Shown here piece by piece: positions 8,563 to 17,521 of a stretch of 64,000 nt of DNA (position 1 is its first letter; the number at the start of each line of letters is the position of its first letter). The translations under genes and the position numbers were made by a program. The notes under the pieces were generated by a model. The model was not told the DNA's origin. It ran no database searches and saw only the letters and a list, made by a program, of their open reading frames with translations. Source of the stretch: Rubritalea tangerina (lineage in GTDB: Bacteria > Verrucomicrobiota > Verrucomicrobiia > Verrucomicrobiales > Akkermansiaceae); contig NZ_JBHUJB010000051.1 of the NCBI RefSeq assembly GCF_042683245.1, forward strand, positions 1 through 64,000. Reading direction: 5' to 3'.

Positions 8563-8706
8563 CGGGCTTAAAAATGACATAGCTCCGCACACCTCAAAGT
8601 TCTTGGTATTCATAGCTGCATGTTCACAACTAGAATCAGGAGTGAAACTCTAGGCGCTGTAGTGGCCAACACCACTGCTCCATCAGCTGAACTCAAAGGC
8701 GAATAG

Positions 8707-9288
8707 ATGCAGCCACTTAATTCTAACAACCAACAAGCTGCCGCAGAGATCCTCGCGGCAGCCTTTGCTTCTGATCCATTCATGCAGTGGTTTTCAAAAG
8801 AGCCCGACTTCATAAAACACCTCACCAACTGCCTTCTTCCTAGCATTCTCAAAAATGGCGAAGGCTACCTCACCGATGAGCTCGACGGTGTCGCCCTCTG
8901 GATCAAGCCGGGTGAGAAGTTGTGCCTCCCCCTCAACATCCCCCTTCTCTACAAACTCGTTCGCTGCGCTGGCATTTCCATCCTCTGGAAATTTGACCAA
9001 CTACTCTTCAGCAAAGGCGTCCCAGCGCCACGTCCAGATTACTACTACCTCTTTCTCATAGGTAAATCCCCTTCGAGCACCCGCAAAGGCGTTGGCTCCG
9101 AACTCCTCCAGTACATGCTCAGCAAATGTGATACGCTGCAAATTCCCGCCTTCCTAGAAAACTCAAACGAATCTAATATTCCATTCTATCAAAAGCACGG
9201 CTTCACCATTCTAGGCTCCAAGTCCGTAGCCCCTGGCTCCCCACCACTTTGGTACATGTGGCGCGAACCTCAACTTCCTGAAAGTTGA
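8707..9288 (+). CDS. GNAT-family N-acetyltransferase
   Basis: The 193-residue protein has the GNAT layout: an N-terminal helix region (AAAEILAAAFASDPFMQWF), a central strand YYYLFLIGKSP, an acetyl-CoA loop equivalent STRKGVGSELLQYML (about 120-135), and the C-terminal FLENSNESNIPFYQKHGF, which is strongly diagnostic of this subgroup. The substrate cannot be inferred. It sits alone between the hairpin element and a broken barrel gene, all on the plus strand. Confidence 0.8.
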   Translation: MQPLNSNNQQAAAEILAAAFASDPFMQWFSKEPDFIKHLTNCLLPSILKNGEGYLTDELDGVALWIKPGEKLCLPLNIPLLYKLVRCAGISILWKFDQLLFSKGVPAPRPDYYYLFLIGKSPSSTRKGVGSELLQYMLSKCDTLQIPAFLENSNESNIPFYQKHGFTILGSKSVAPGSPPLWYMWREPQLPES

Positions 9289-9323
9289 TCTATTAAAATC
9301 CAAAATCGCCCCATCACAAACCC

Positions 9324-10151
9324 ATGCTCAGATTTCTCCAATACTTTTTGCTCTACCTGCTATGTTCGATTCCAGTCCTATCACAAGACGCTATCAACGA
9401 CCTACCTGCTGAGCCTAATTACATCTATGCTGCGGTGTTAGGCACTGGCGTCTATCGGGTAGAAGACGCCACACTTACCACTGTGCGCCTCCCCTTTTCC
9501 TACACGCTGGACACAGAAGAAGAAGACAAATGGCGACTCCTACTCCCTGTCGTGATTGGCTATGCCAGCCTCGACCCAGATGACATTATCGACCGCTGGA
9601 TCCCCACAAACCTCGGAACGCTCAGCTTCATCCCAGGCATAGAATACCGCTACCCGATAAACGATACCTTCACCCTCAAACCCTTCGCTCAAGTGGGTGG
9701 TGGCTACGATTTCGAAAATAATATTTGGAGCGGCCTCGTCGTTGGCGGCACCCGCGCCCTCTGGAAGAAACCACTCAATTCCCATTGGCAAATGCAACTC
9801 GGTAGCTAGCTCCAATGGGCCGCTGGCTGGCAACAAGAAGCGAGCTCATCCAACAGCTTTGGCCTCTTTGAAATCGGAACCGACATCCGTAGAGACCTGC
9901 CATGGAAACTCTCCGGCAAACAACTCAATGCTTCACTCTACGGCAGGTGGAGACAGTTCTTTAACGAATGGAATATCGCCAACACCCCTGATGACCCTAT
10001 CAGCGTCGACGCCCTCTATGAACTCGGCCTTAGCCTTGGACTCAATGAAGGCTATAATCTCTTCGGATACAACTTGCATAGAGTCTCCCTAGGCTACGTT
10101 TGGGGCGACGGCACACAGGCTCTGAGCCTAGGCCTCGGATTCCCATTCTAA
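9324..10151 (+). pseudogene. Exported beta-barrel protein interrupted by an in-frame TAG
   Basis: The frame opens with a signal peptide (MLRFLQYFLLYLLCSIPVLS) and runs 161 codons to a TAG at 9807-9809. The same frame then continues for 113 sense codons without another stop to the TAA at 10149-10151. The downstream part looks fully coding: LQWAAGWQQEASSS, SFGLFEIGTDIRRDLPWK, then SLGLGFPF at the very end, i.e. alternating strands with a terminal phenylalanine as expected of outer-membrane barrels. TAG is used as a normal stop by neighbours (xylB, cstA), so readthrough is not the default reading. Best explanation: a recent nonsense mutation or a sequencing error in a 275-codon gene. Specific function unknown. 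Confidence 0.7.
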
Positions 10152-10337
10152 CTTCCATCTATGAACATGAACTCTCTCCCCGTGCCAATTTTCTCAACGC
10201 ATCACACTAGCTTTTCACCTTCTAGCGAGCACCCCTAACGCCTACCCACTATGTTCTACTTTCAGCTGCGTCACATTCATGTTATAAAATCATGTTGCTA
10301 TCGCACCTTACCTTTAACCTAACACAATCAATCACAC

Positions 10338-12302
10338 ATGAACAAACGACTCCTCGCATCCACTTCGCTCAGCATGGTCTCATCCACGCTCATAGCAGCC
10401 CCTATTGCCGACACGGTATTCTCCGGCGGTAAAGTCTACACCGTCAACCCAAAGCAAGCATGGGCAGAGGCGGTCGCAGTCAAAGATAACAAAATCATCT
10501 ACGTCGGTGACCAAGCTGGCCTCAAAGCCCATATCGGTGACTCCACCAAAACCATCGACTGCAAAGGCAAAACCGTCATGCCTGGTTTCATCAGTGCCCA
10601 TGACCACCTCATCGCCTCTAGCTGGACCTCCCTCGGCGTGAATCTCTACGACGCTAAAGATAAAGCGGAAACCCTCAAACTCATCAAAGAATACGCCGAT
10701 GCCCACCCCGATGAGAAAGTCATCCGTGGTATTGGCTGGGTAGCAGACAAAATGGGAGGCCCACCTACAGCCAAGGATCTCGATACCGTTGTCCCAGATC
10801 GCCCAGCGATATTGTTAGACTTCACCATCCACGATGCCTGGCTCAACTCTGCCGCCCTCAAAGCTGCCAACATCACCAAAGACACCCCAGACACCCTCCC
10901 AGGTGTCACCTACTGGGTGCGTGATAAAGAAGGAAATCCACTCGGAGCTGCCATCGAGATCCAATGGATGCAGGCCTACATCGATATGGGAGCTTGGGAT
11001 GCGGAAACCATGGTGCGCAAAAGCGCAGATGAACTCTTCACCATTGCAGCCCAAAATGGCACGACATCCCTCCTCAACCCAGGCATTGTCACTCCTAACG
11101 TCAAAGACACCCACGGAGGCATGGAAAGAGATTTCGAAGCCAGTGTCGGCATGCTAGCCGAGCTCGAAAAAAAGGGGGAACTCAAGCTGCGCGTGCAGGC
11201 TGTCCCCTTCTTTAAAAATGCCAAAGCGGATCCCGAAAAGTTCGTGAAGTTCGCTGCTAAAATGCAAAAGCAATATCAGGGCGATAAAATCCGCTGTGAT
11301 TTCATCAAAGTCCACCCAGACGGCAACTGGAACGCCCAAGTATCCCCCCACCTCGAACCCTACACCACTGGAAAACAAGGCGCTTTCAACATTGACCCAG
11401 TCACCATGAAGGCCGTGACTCTAGCAGCTAACAAGGCGGGGCTCAATACCATCATCCACACTGACGGAAGCGCCACTGGACGCGGCGCTATCGATGCCTT
11501 TGAAGCAGCCATCAAGGCTGGCTACAAAGACACACGTAACGCAATCCACCATTACACATGGATTCACCCAGATGACCACAAGCGCACGATCGATCTTAAG
11601 ATCCCAGTCAACGCGACGCCTAACTTCTACAACGATTGGTCCAACCAACGCGAGGATGCCTACCGTCTCCTCGGAAAAGAGCGCACAAACACCCAATTTG
11701 GTCTCTACTCAGACCTCGCACATGCAGGCAATAGCGTTTCAATCTCAGCGGATGTTCCAAGCACCCAGCCAAGCATGCAGGCACCACTCTTCTGCGTCGA
11801 AGGTGCGGTCACTCTGATGGACCCAACACGACCAGACGAATCCAAACCATTCCCTGAAACGCGTAAACCAATGACTCTCGAGCAAGCGATCCGCGCTGTC
11901 ACTATCGATGCGGCCTGGCAAATCTCCTTGGATGACAAAGTCGGTAGCCTCGAAGTCGGAAAACTCGCTGACATCGTCGTCCTCGATAAGAACCCATTCG
12001 ATGTGAAACCTACCGAGATCGCAGAAATCGAAGTCGCCTACACCATGATGGATGGACAATTCACTCACACTCCAAAAGACAAAGACATCGAAGCTGAATC
12101 TCGTGATGAATTCCTAGGCACAGGCGAATACACACCCAAGACCAGCTCGTACACCCGTCCTTCCAAGAAAGCTCAAGAACAAGCACTCATTGCATCCTTT
12201 AAGTTCTTGAGCACCTTCTGCTGTGCCAAAGGCTATGCCGCCCCAGAAGGCAAGACCTATAAAGAGCAACTCATCGAAGAACTCCTCTCGACCTCACTCT
12301 AA
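10338..12302 (+). CDS. Exported metal-dependent amidohydrolase (YtcJ-like)
   Basis: The 654-residue protein begins with a Sec signal peptide (MNKRLLASTSLSMVSSTLIA). The composite beta-sandwich start is SGGKVYTVNPKQAWAEAVAV, followed by MPGFISAHDHL, which supplies the first metal-binding His pair. Further metal-site candidates are NTIIHTDGS, NAIHHYTW and the Asp of SISADVPS; the C-terminal sandwich closes with GKLADIVVLDKNPF. This is the amidohydrolase-3 (YtcJ) subfamily, which hydrolyses C-N bonds of amides or related compounds. A tail of about 80 residues with a CC pair follows. It precedes cstA after a terminator. Substrate unknown; its export matches that of the other hydrolases in this block. 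Confidence 0.8.
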   Translation: MNKRLLASTSLSMVSSTLIAAPIADTVFSGGKVYTVNPKQAWAEAVAVKDNKIIYVGDQAGLKAHIGDSTKTIDCKGKTVMPGFISAHDHLIASSWTSLGVNLYDAKDKAETLKLIKEYADAHPDEKVIRGIGWVADKMGGPPTAKDLDTVVPDRPAILLDFTIHDAWLNSAALKAANITKDTPDTLPGVTYWVRDKEGNPLGAAIEIQWMQAYIDMGAWDAETMVRKSADELFTIAAQNGTTSLLNPGIVTPNVKDTHGGMERDFEASVGMLAELEKKGELKLRVQAVPFFKNAKADPEKFVKFAAKMQKQYQGDKIRCDFIKVHPDGNWNAQVSPHLEPYTTGKQGAFNIDPVTMKAVTLAANKAGLNTIIHTDGSATGRGAIDAFEAAIKAGYKDTRNAIHHYTWIHPDDHKRTIDLKIPVNATPNFYNDWSNQREDAYRLLGKERTNTQFGLYSDLAHAGNSVSISADVPSTQPSMQAPLFCVEGAVTLMDPTRPDESKPFPETRKPMTLEQAIRAVTIDAAWQISLDDKVGSLEVGKLADIVVLDKNPFDVKPTEIAEIEVAYTMMDGQFTHTPKDKDIEAESRDEFLGTGEYTPKTSSYTRPSKKAQEQALIASFKFLSTFCCAKGYAAPEGKTYKEQLIEELLSTSL

Positions 12303-12332
12303 CAGGAAACCTCTACCCATACCTTCTCCAAA

Positions 12333-12358
12333 GCACCTCCTCAGCGAGGTGCTTTTTT
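12333..12358 (+). terminator. Rho-independent terminator after the amidohydrolase
   Basis: GCACCTC and GAGGTGC form a 7-bp stem (12333-12339 / 12346-12352) with a 6-base loop, followed by TTTTTT. Confidence 0.85.
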
Positions 12359-12512
12359 AGTATCTCATTGCTCCGGCATCAGAGCCCCAGCTGAGTACGA
12401 ACTTGCGCTGACCTAGGTATTTTGGCATGCACCCATTACAGCAAGCAGCCAAGAATCGGACAATTTCCTCCCTTTGTGTCCAATCCGCACTCTTCAGACA
12501 CTACATCAACAC

Positions 12513-14393
12513 ATGACAACCCTCGCTATCGCCCTTGGGGCACTCATCATCTACCTCATCGCCTACAATACCTACGGGAAATGGCTCGGTCAGAAAATCT
12601 TTAAACTCAGCACCCAATCCGTCGCTCCATCCATCGAGCTAGAAGATGGGAATGATTACGTGCCGACCAAAAAAGGCATCGTCTTCGGCCACCACTTCAC
12701 CTCGATCGCTGGTACCGGCCCCATCGTGGGCCCTGCATTAGCTGTCATGTGGGGCTGGCTACCAGCTCTCCTTTGGGTGCTCTTTGGCTCTATCTTTATC
12801 GGTGCCGTCCACGACTTTGGCGCCCTCGTTGTCTCCATGCGCAACAAAGGAAAAACCGTGGGTGATATTGCTGGCGACGTCATTTCCCCCAGAGTGCGCC
12901 TGCTCTTCCTTCTCATTCTCGCCATAGCTCTCACCATTGTCCTAGCAATCTTTGGCCTTGTGATTGCTGTGGTATTCAGGATCTTCCCCCAGTCCATCAC
13001 CCCCTGCCTCATTCAAATTCCACTGGCGATCATCATCGGCTTTTTCGTCCACCGTAGAGGGCTCAATATTCTCATTCCCTCCGTTATCGCCCTAGTCCTC
13101 ATGTACCTCTCGGTGTTCTTTGGAAACGCTGGCTGGCTGGCAAGCTTCAATGCCACCCTAGCCGCTTGGCCCATCATGACTTGGGTCACGGTACTTCTGG
13201 CATATTCCTATATAGCCTCAGTCCTTCCAGTTTGGATCCTCCTCCAACCAAGAGATTATATCAACTCACTCCAACTGATCTCAGCTCTCGTACTCGTGGT
13301 TCTTGGGCTCATCATCGCAGGTCTCTGGGGCGGCGCCCCCATCGACGGCACGCGTCCACCACTCGAAATTGTTGCCCCTGCCGTCGAGGAAAATGTCACC
13401 GCAAAACAACTCCCGCTCATTTTCCCCTTCCTTTTCGTCACCATTGCATGTGGCGCAGTCTCCGGTTTCCATTGCCTAGTCTCCTCAGGTACTTCCTCAA
13501 AACAACTGCGCTGCGAAACCGATGCGCGCTTCGTCGGCTACGGATCCATGCTTACGGAGGGTTTTCTGGCAGTCTTGGTGATTCTCGCCTGTGTCGCAGG
13601 TCTGGGACTTGGCCTCACCGCAAAAGATGGCACATTCCTCACGGGTGCAGCGGCTTGGGATGCCCAGTACAGCACTTGGGCCAGCTCCAAAGGCCTCGCT
13701 GCCAAAATCAATGCCTTCGTCACGGGCTCTTCAAACTTCCTCCAAGCACTCGGCATCTCCGCTACTTTCGCCAAGGCCTTGATGGGCGTTTTTGTCGCCT
13801 CCTTTGCCGCAACCACTCTCGACTCAGCATGCCGCCTCCAGCGCTACGTCGTCCAAGAACTCGCTGGTTGCTGGATCGACCTCAGACACAGCAAACTCCC
13901 CGAACCTGAGCGTAGCACAGTCGTCGCAGAAAAACGCAACAACTCATGGCTCACCAACAAGCATGTCTGCACCATTGCTGCTTGCTTAGTAGCTTGGTGG
14001 ATGGCTTCCCTCCCTGCAGCTCCCGGCAAAGCAGCCGGCACCGGTGGCATGATCCTCTGGCCGCTCTTCGGGGCAATCAACCAATTACTCGGAGGCCTCG
14101 CCTTCCTCGTCGTGCTCTTCTGGATGCGAAAGAAGAAAATGCCCACCTGGTTCATTGCCCTTCCCACCTTCTTCATGCTCGTCCTCCCCGTCTGGGCGAT
14201 GCTCTACCAAATCTTTATTGCCGCCATCGGCTCTAACCAATCTTGGATTGATCAAGAACGTTGGCTCCTCGTATCCATCGGTTTCTCCACCATTATCCTC
14301 GAGTTTTGGATGATTGCAGAAGCCCTCATGGCGTGGAAACGCTCGAAAGCAACCGAACTCCCACCCACCGAACCCGAGCTCGCTCCCAACTAG
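12513..14393 (+). CDS. cstA: Carbon starvation protein CstA family transporter
   Basis: Polytopic inner-membrane protein of about 626 residues with many hydrophobic helices. The CstA signature region is clear: GKWLGQKIF, FGHHFTSIAGTGPIVGPALA, and HDFGALVVSMRNKGKTVGDI. CstA/BtsT proteins import pyruvate or peptides, often under nutrient limitation. The start was placed at ATG 12513 (MTTLAIALGALIIYLIAYNT), because the upstream TTG frame adds a hydrophilic stretch unlike the family. It follows a terminator, so it has its own transcription start in 12359-12512. Product could feed the C2/C3 metabolism that also involves pta next door. Confidence 0.85.
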   Translation: MTTLAIALGALIIYLIAYNTYGKWLGQKIFKLSTQSVAPSIELEDGNDYVPTKKGIVFGHHFTSIAGTGPIVGPALAVMWGWLPALLWVLFGSIFIGAVHDFGALVVSMRNKGKTVGDIAGDVISPRVRLLFLLILAIALTIVLAIFGLVIAVVFRIFPQSITPCLIQIPLAIIIGFFVHRRGLNILIPSVIALVLMYLSVFFGNAGWLASFNATLAAWPIMTWVTVLLAYSYIASVLPVWILLQPRDYINSLQLISALVLVVLGLIIAGLWGGAPIDGTRPPLEIVAPAVEENVTAKQLPLIFPFLFVTIACGAVSGFHCLVSSGTSSKQLRCETDARFVGYGSMLTEGFLAVLVILACVAGLGLGLTAKDGTFLTGAAAWDAQYSTWASSKGLAAKINAFVTGSSNFLQALGISATFAKALMGVFVASFAATTLDSACRLQRYVVQELAGCWIDLRHSKLPEPERSTVVAEKRNNSWLTNKHVCTIAACLVAWWMASLPAAPGKAAGTGGMILWPLFGAINQLLGGLAFLVVLFWMRKKKMPTWFIALPTFFMLVLPVWAMLYQIFIAAIGSNQSWIDQERWLLVSIGFSTIILEFWMIAEALMAWKRSKATELPPTEPELAPN

Positions 14394-14416
14394 TGGGATT
14401 TCAGCTATTCCCGAAC

Positions 14417-14851
14417 TCAAGCAAGCTCAGCCTTCTCGCCACTCATTTGTTCAATCATCAAATACACAGTCGCACTGAGCATCACAAAGAGAATGACCAT
14501 GTGGCTTGCATAGCCCCCCAAATCAACTGTGCCACCCGAACACCCACAATCCACGTCAAGACCACGCGCCCAGACTGAGCCAATGGCTCCCATAAAGCTC
14601 AACAACATCCCCGCTGTGAGCAACAAAGCCCCCTCCATCCAACGCTTCAAAATCAACCCTAGCCCGACCAGCACCTCCAAGGGAGGCAAAAAGTAGGCCA
14701 ACCACATGTCATATGGGGGCTCGTTGAAAGGTGGAATCTGGAAATTTGCCACATTCTCAACAAAGGCATGCGCATCCAAAATCTTCATCAGGCCAAAGAC
14801 CAAGAAGATCCCCCCCAATGCGACCCGCAATACTGCCAATACCACTCTCAC
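14417..14851 (-). CDS. DoxX/MauE-type membrane protein
   Basis: The 144-residue protein has four predicted membrane helices. It starts RVVLAVLRVALGGIFLVFGLMKI and contains a Cys-rich motif VDCGCSGG in the loop after helix 3, as in MauE/DoxX redox-associated proteins. Members are linked to disulfide or thiol redox processes in the membrane, but this one has no diagnostic partner. The start abuts the stop of pta upstream, so the two are probably co-transcribed. It is convergent with cstA. Confidence 0.7.
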   Translation of the reverse strand: MRVVLAVLRVALGGIFLVFGLMKILDAHAFVENVANFQIPPFNEPPYDMWLAYFLPPLEVLVGLGLILKRWMEGALLLTAGMLLSFMGAIGSVWARGLDVDCGCSGGTVDLGGYASHMVILFVMLSATVYLMIEQMSGEKAELA

Positions 14852-15928
14852 TTAGACAATCTCCCCATCAGGATAAATATCGCGGTACTTGATCGCTTCC
14901 ACACCCACCAAAGCCGCGGTCCCGAGTAAACTTTCCTCAGTCACCGTCTTTGGTACTTGGGCAGCAGGTCGACTCAGCCCGCAAAGCAAGTGGCCATACA
15001 TCTGAGCTCCAGCCACATGCTCCAACAGCTTAAAGGAAATATGAGCAGCATCCAAATTTGGAAAGACAAGCACATCAGCACTCTTCTCCGCACGCTTGTC
15101 CTGCAGTTTGACTTCCGCGGCAGCCAAATCTAATGCCACATCAGCCTGAATCTCGCCATCAATCTCAATCTCGAGTAACTGCTTGCGCGCCATATCTCTC
15201 GCCAAGGCCGTCGCAGCTACCACACGCTTTGAGGATGCTGTAGGCATCGAACCATGCGTAGAGTGGCTCAACATCGCAACCCGCGGACTGTGCCCCATAA
15301 AGTGCTCTGCCAACTTGCCAGTCTCTACGGCAAAGCCAGCTAGATCCTCGACTGACGGCTCAGGATTTACCCCACAGTCCGCCAAAAATAGCATGCCCTC
15401 ACTGCCAAAATGCTTCAAATGCGGCGCCACCATCGCCACCACCGAGAAAAGCTTGGGCGCATTCGGGTCCTTCTTAATAAACTGCATTAAGGATCGATAA
15501 ATCGATGCTGGGTTCGCCTGATTGCCTGACACCATGCCATCCGCCTGACCGTATTGCAGCATCATCGCAGCAAAATTGTGCGGCTTAGCCATCATCTCAC
15601 GTGCGTCCGCCACCACGCGCCCGCGGTATCGCTCTACTTTCTCAAGACGCTTGCAAAACAGATCGAGGTCGCTCGACCTCCTAGGATCCATCACATTGAT
15701 AAACTTCAATGAGACCCCCATTTGCACAGCCATCGCACGAATGCGATTCTTGTCCCCCAGTAATATGGGTGCGATTATTTCCATTTTAACAAGCTGGGCA
15801 GCCACCCGAATCACACGCTCATCTTGACCCTCGGTGAAAACAATACGTTTGGGATGCTTTTTAAGAGCATCAAATAAGTGCTGAGTAAGCTCGTTGGCTT
15901 CAGGAAATGAGGTATCTGGTGTCGTCAT
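14852..15928 (-). CDS. pta: Phosphate acetyltransferase
   Basis: Interconverts acetyl-CoA plus phosphate and acetyl phosphate plus CoA. The 358-residue protein consists of the PTA_PTB domain alone (short form): KRIVFTEGQDERVIRVAAQL near the start, GQADGMVSGNQ, FLADCGVNPEPS, AMLSHSTHGS and the C-terminal YGHLLCGLSRPAAQVPK. No acetate kinase gene is adjacent. The downstream DoxX gene starts where this one stops. A phosphate butyryltransferase-like specificity cannot be excluded, but the motifs fit Pta. Confidence 0.85.
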   Translation of the reverse strand: MTTPDTSFPEANELTQHLFDALKKHPKRIVFTEGQDERVIRVAAQLVKMEIIAPILLGDKNRIRAMAVQMGVSLKFINVMDPRRSSDLDLFCKRLEKVERYRGRVVADAREMMAKPHNFAAMMLQYGQADGMVSGNQANPASIYRSLMQFIKKDPNAPKLFSVVAMVAPHLKHFGSEGMLFLADCGVNPEPSVEDLAGFAVETGKLAEHFMGHSPRVAMLSHSTHGSMPTASSKRVVAATALARDMARKQLLEIEIDGEIQADVALDLAAAEVKLQDKRAEKSADVLVFPNLDAAHISFKLLEHVAGAQMYGHLLCGLSRPAAQVPKTVTEESLLGTAALVGVEAIKYRDIYPDGEIV

Positions 15929-16187
15929 AGAAAATATCTGTGCGGTGGAACGCTGACTAGAGAACTAATCCCATCTCCAACAATCCCGCAATGCTAAAAA
16001 AGCTCCAGTTTCGATTTATAAATCGTGCCGCCACCCACGCAAAATAACCACTCAGCTGGCAATCTCGATTTTCTTGGAATAAGTATTCGACTCGTTCCTC
16101 ACCCATGTGAGATCCCCAACAATCAGCAAAAGACTGACACCCTCTGAAAAATCTAGCCTTTCTCTCTCGTTAAATACCGATACACTC

Positions 16188-17429
16188 ATGACAAAGATGC
16201 AGCGCTTCCTCCGAATCATTCCAGCCATTCTCATCCTCGCTGTAGGGGCTTGGGGCTGGAACCACTTTGCCTCACAAAAAGAGGATGCTGAAAAAAATGC
16301 GGGCCCCAAGCTTACCAAAGAACAAAGAAAAGCCAAAGCTGCTGCACGCGCACTCGCCAATGCCCAACAAACCCACGTGCTCGAACTCAGCGCCCAAGAC
16401 TTCCAAGTCGAACTCACCTCGCACGGCATTGTCCAACCACCCGCCATCACTGCCCTCAACCCACAAGTTTCCGGAATTATCCAAAAAATCTCCCCCCACT
16501 TTGAGAATGGCGCCTTCGTTAAAAAAGATGAGGTCCTAGTTGAACTCGACCCAAGCGACTTCAATTCACAAATCTCAAGTGCTAAGGCTGCCCTCGCACG
16601 TGCTGAAGCCAACCTCGCTCAAGAGCAAGCACGCGCCGCTCAAGCTCTACGTAATTGGCAAGACATCGGCTTCGATGAAGAACCCAACGACCTCGTGCTG
16701 CGTAAACCCCAACTCAAAGAAGCCGAAGCCAACGTCGCCGCCCAAGAAGCCGCTCTCGAAAAGGCACAACGCAATCTCGAACGCACCAAAATCCGTTCCC
16801 CCTACGATGGACGTATCCGTTCACGCAATATCGGTCTCGGACAATCCGTGGGCACTGGCACCAAACTCGGTGAAGTCTACGCCACTTCCTACGCCGAAGT
16901 CCGCCTCCCACTCTCAACCCGCCAACTCGGCAAAATTGATATCGATGAAATCGATTTCGACCATATCCCTGTCGTCCTCACTGACGCCCTGCATGCCCAC
17001 CACGACACCCAATGGGAAGCTCGTATCGTCCGCATCGAAGGCGAACTCGACCCAACCTCCCGTGAACTCTTCGTCGTCGCCCGCGTCAATGACCCATTTG
17101 GCATCGATACCGAACACAGACCTCACCCGCTGCGCATGAACCAACCAGTCGCAGCAAGCATCCAAGCCAACACCCTCAAACAAGTCGTCTCCATCCCACG
17201 TTCCGCTATCTACGGTAAAGACGAAATCATCGTCGTACGTGACAACAAAATCCATCGCGAACAAATCAACATCGTCTGGTCCACACTCGACCGTGTCTTC
17301 ACCGATACCCCTGACCTCGATAAGGCCCTCCTAGCCACATCGAAACTCGCCTACGCCCCAGAAGGCTCACCAGTCCGTATCATCGAGAAAGAGACTCACT
17401 CCATCACCAGTGTCGCTCCAGAAAAATAA
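16188..17429 (+). CDS. RND efflux periplasmic adaptor (membrane fusion protein)
   Basis: The protein starts MTKMQRFLRIIPAILILAVG, an N-terminal membrane anchor/signal; this ATG was preferred over an upstream frame start at 16107, which adds a polar extension. It then shows the biotinyl-lipoyl half motif (NPQVSGIIQKISPHFENGAF, VKKDEVLVELD), a coiled-coil hairpin rich in Ala/Glu (about residues 120-200) and the second lipoyl half (IRSPYDGRIRSRNIGLGQSV). These adaptors link an inner-membrane RND pump to an outer-membrane channel. No pump or TolC-like gene lies next to it, so it is an orphan in this window. Confidence 0.8.
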   Translation: MTKMQRFLRIIPAILILAVGAWGWNHFASQKEDAEKNAGPKLTKEQRKAKAAARALANAQQTHVLELSAQDFQVELTSHGIVQPPAITALNPQVSGIIQKISPHFENGAFVKKDEVLVELDPSDFNSQISSAKAALARAEANLAQEQARAAQALRNWQDIGFDEEPNDLVLRKPQLKEAEANVAAQEAALEKAQRNLERTKIRSPYDGRIRSRNIGLGQSVGTGTKLGEVYATSYAEVRLPLSTRQLGKIDIDEIDFDHIPVVLTDALHAHHDTQWEARIVRIEGELDPTSRELFVVARVNDPFGIDTEHRPHPLRMNQPVAASIQANTLKQVVSIPRSAIYGKDEIIVVRDNKIHREQINIVWSTLDRVFTDTPDLDKALLATSKLAYAPEGSPVRIIEKETHSITSVAPEK

Positions 17430-17442
17430 GACGCTTACTCAT

Positions 17443-17470
17443 GCCGCCGAAAAGCGGCGTGCTTCACTTT
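17443..17470 (+). terminator. Candidate terminator after the adaptor gene
   Basis: GCCGC (17443-17447) and GCGGC (17454-17458) form a short GC-rich stem with a CGAAAA loop. The trailing T content is weak, and the site lies between convergent genes. Confidence 0.4.
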
Positions 17471-17521
17471 CTATCTGATAGCCCCCCATCACAGCTTTCT
17501 CCTAGCTGTCCAGAACTACCG

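Noticed and set aside
9807..9809. TAG as pyrrolysine codon
   Set aside because: No methylamine methyltransferase context or pyrrolysine genes in the window, and TAG ends several normal genes here.
13166..13909. 247-codon frame within cstA on the same strand
   Set aside because: Its composition (Arg, Leu, Pro, His rich) is that of an out-of-frame reading of the CstA helices, and the CstA frame is unmistakable.
16052..16612. 186-codon minus-strand frame over the adaptor start
   Set aside because: Shadow of the adaptor gene; no start context or family resemblance.
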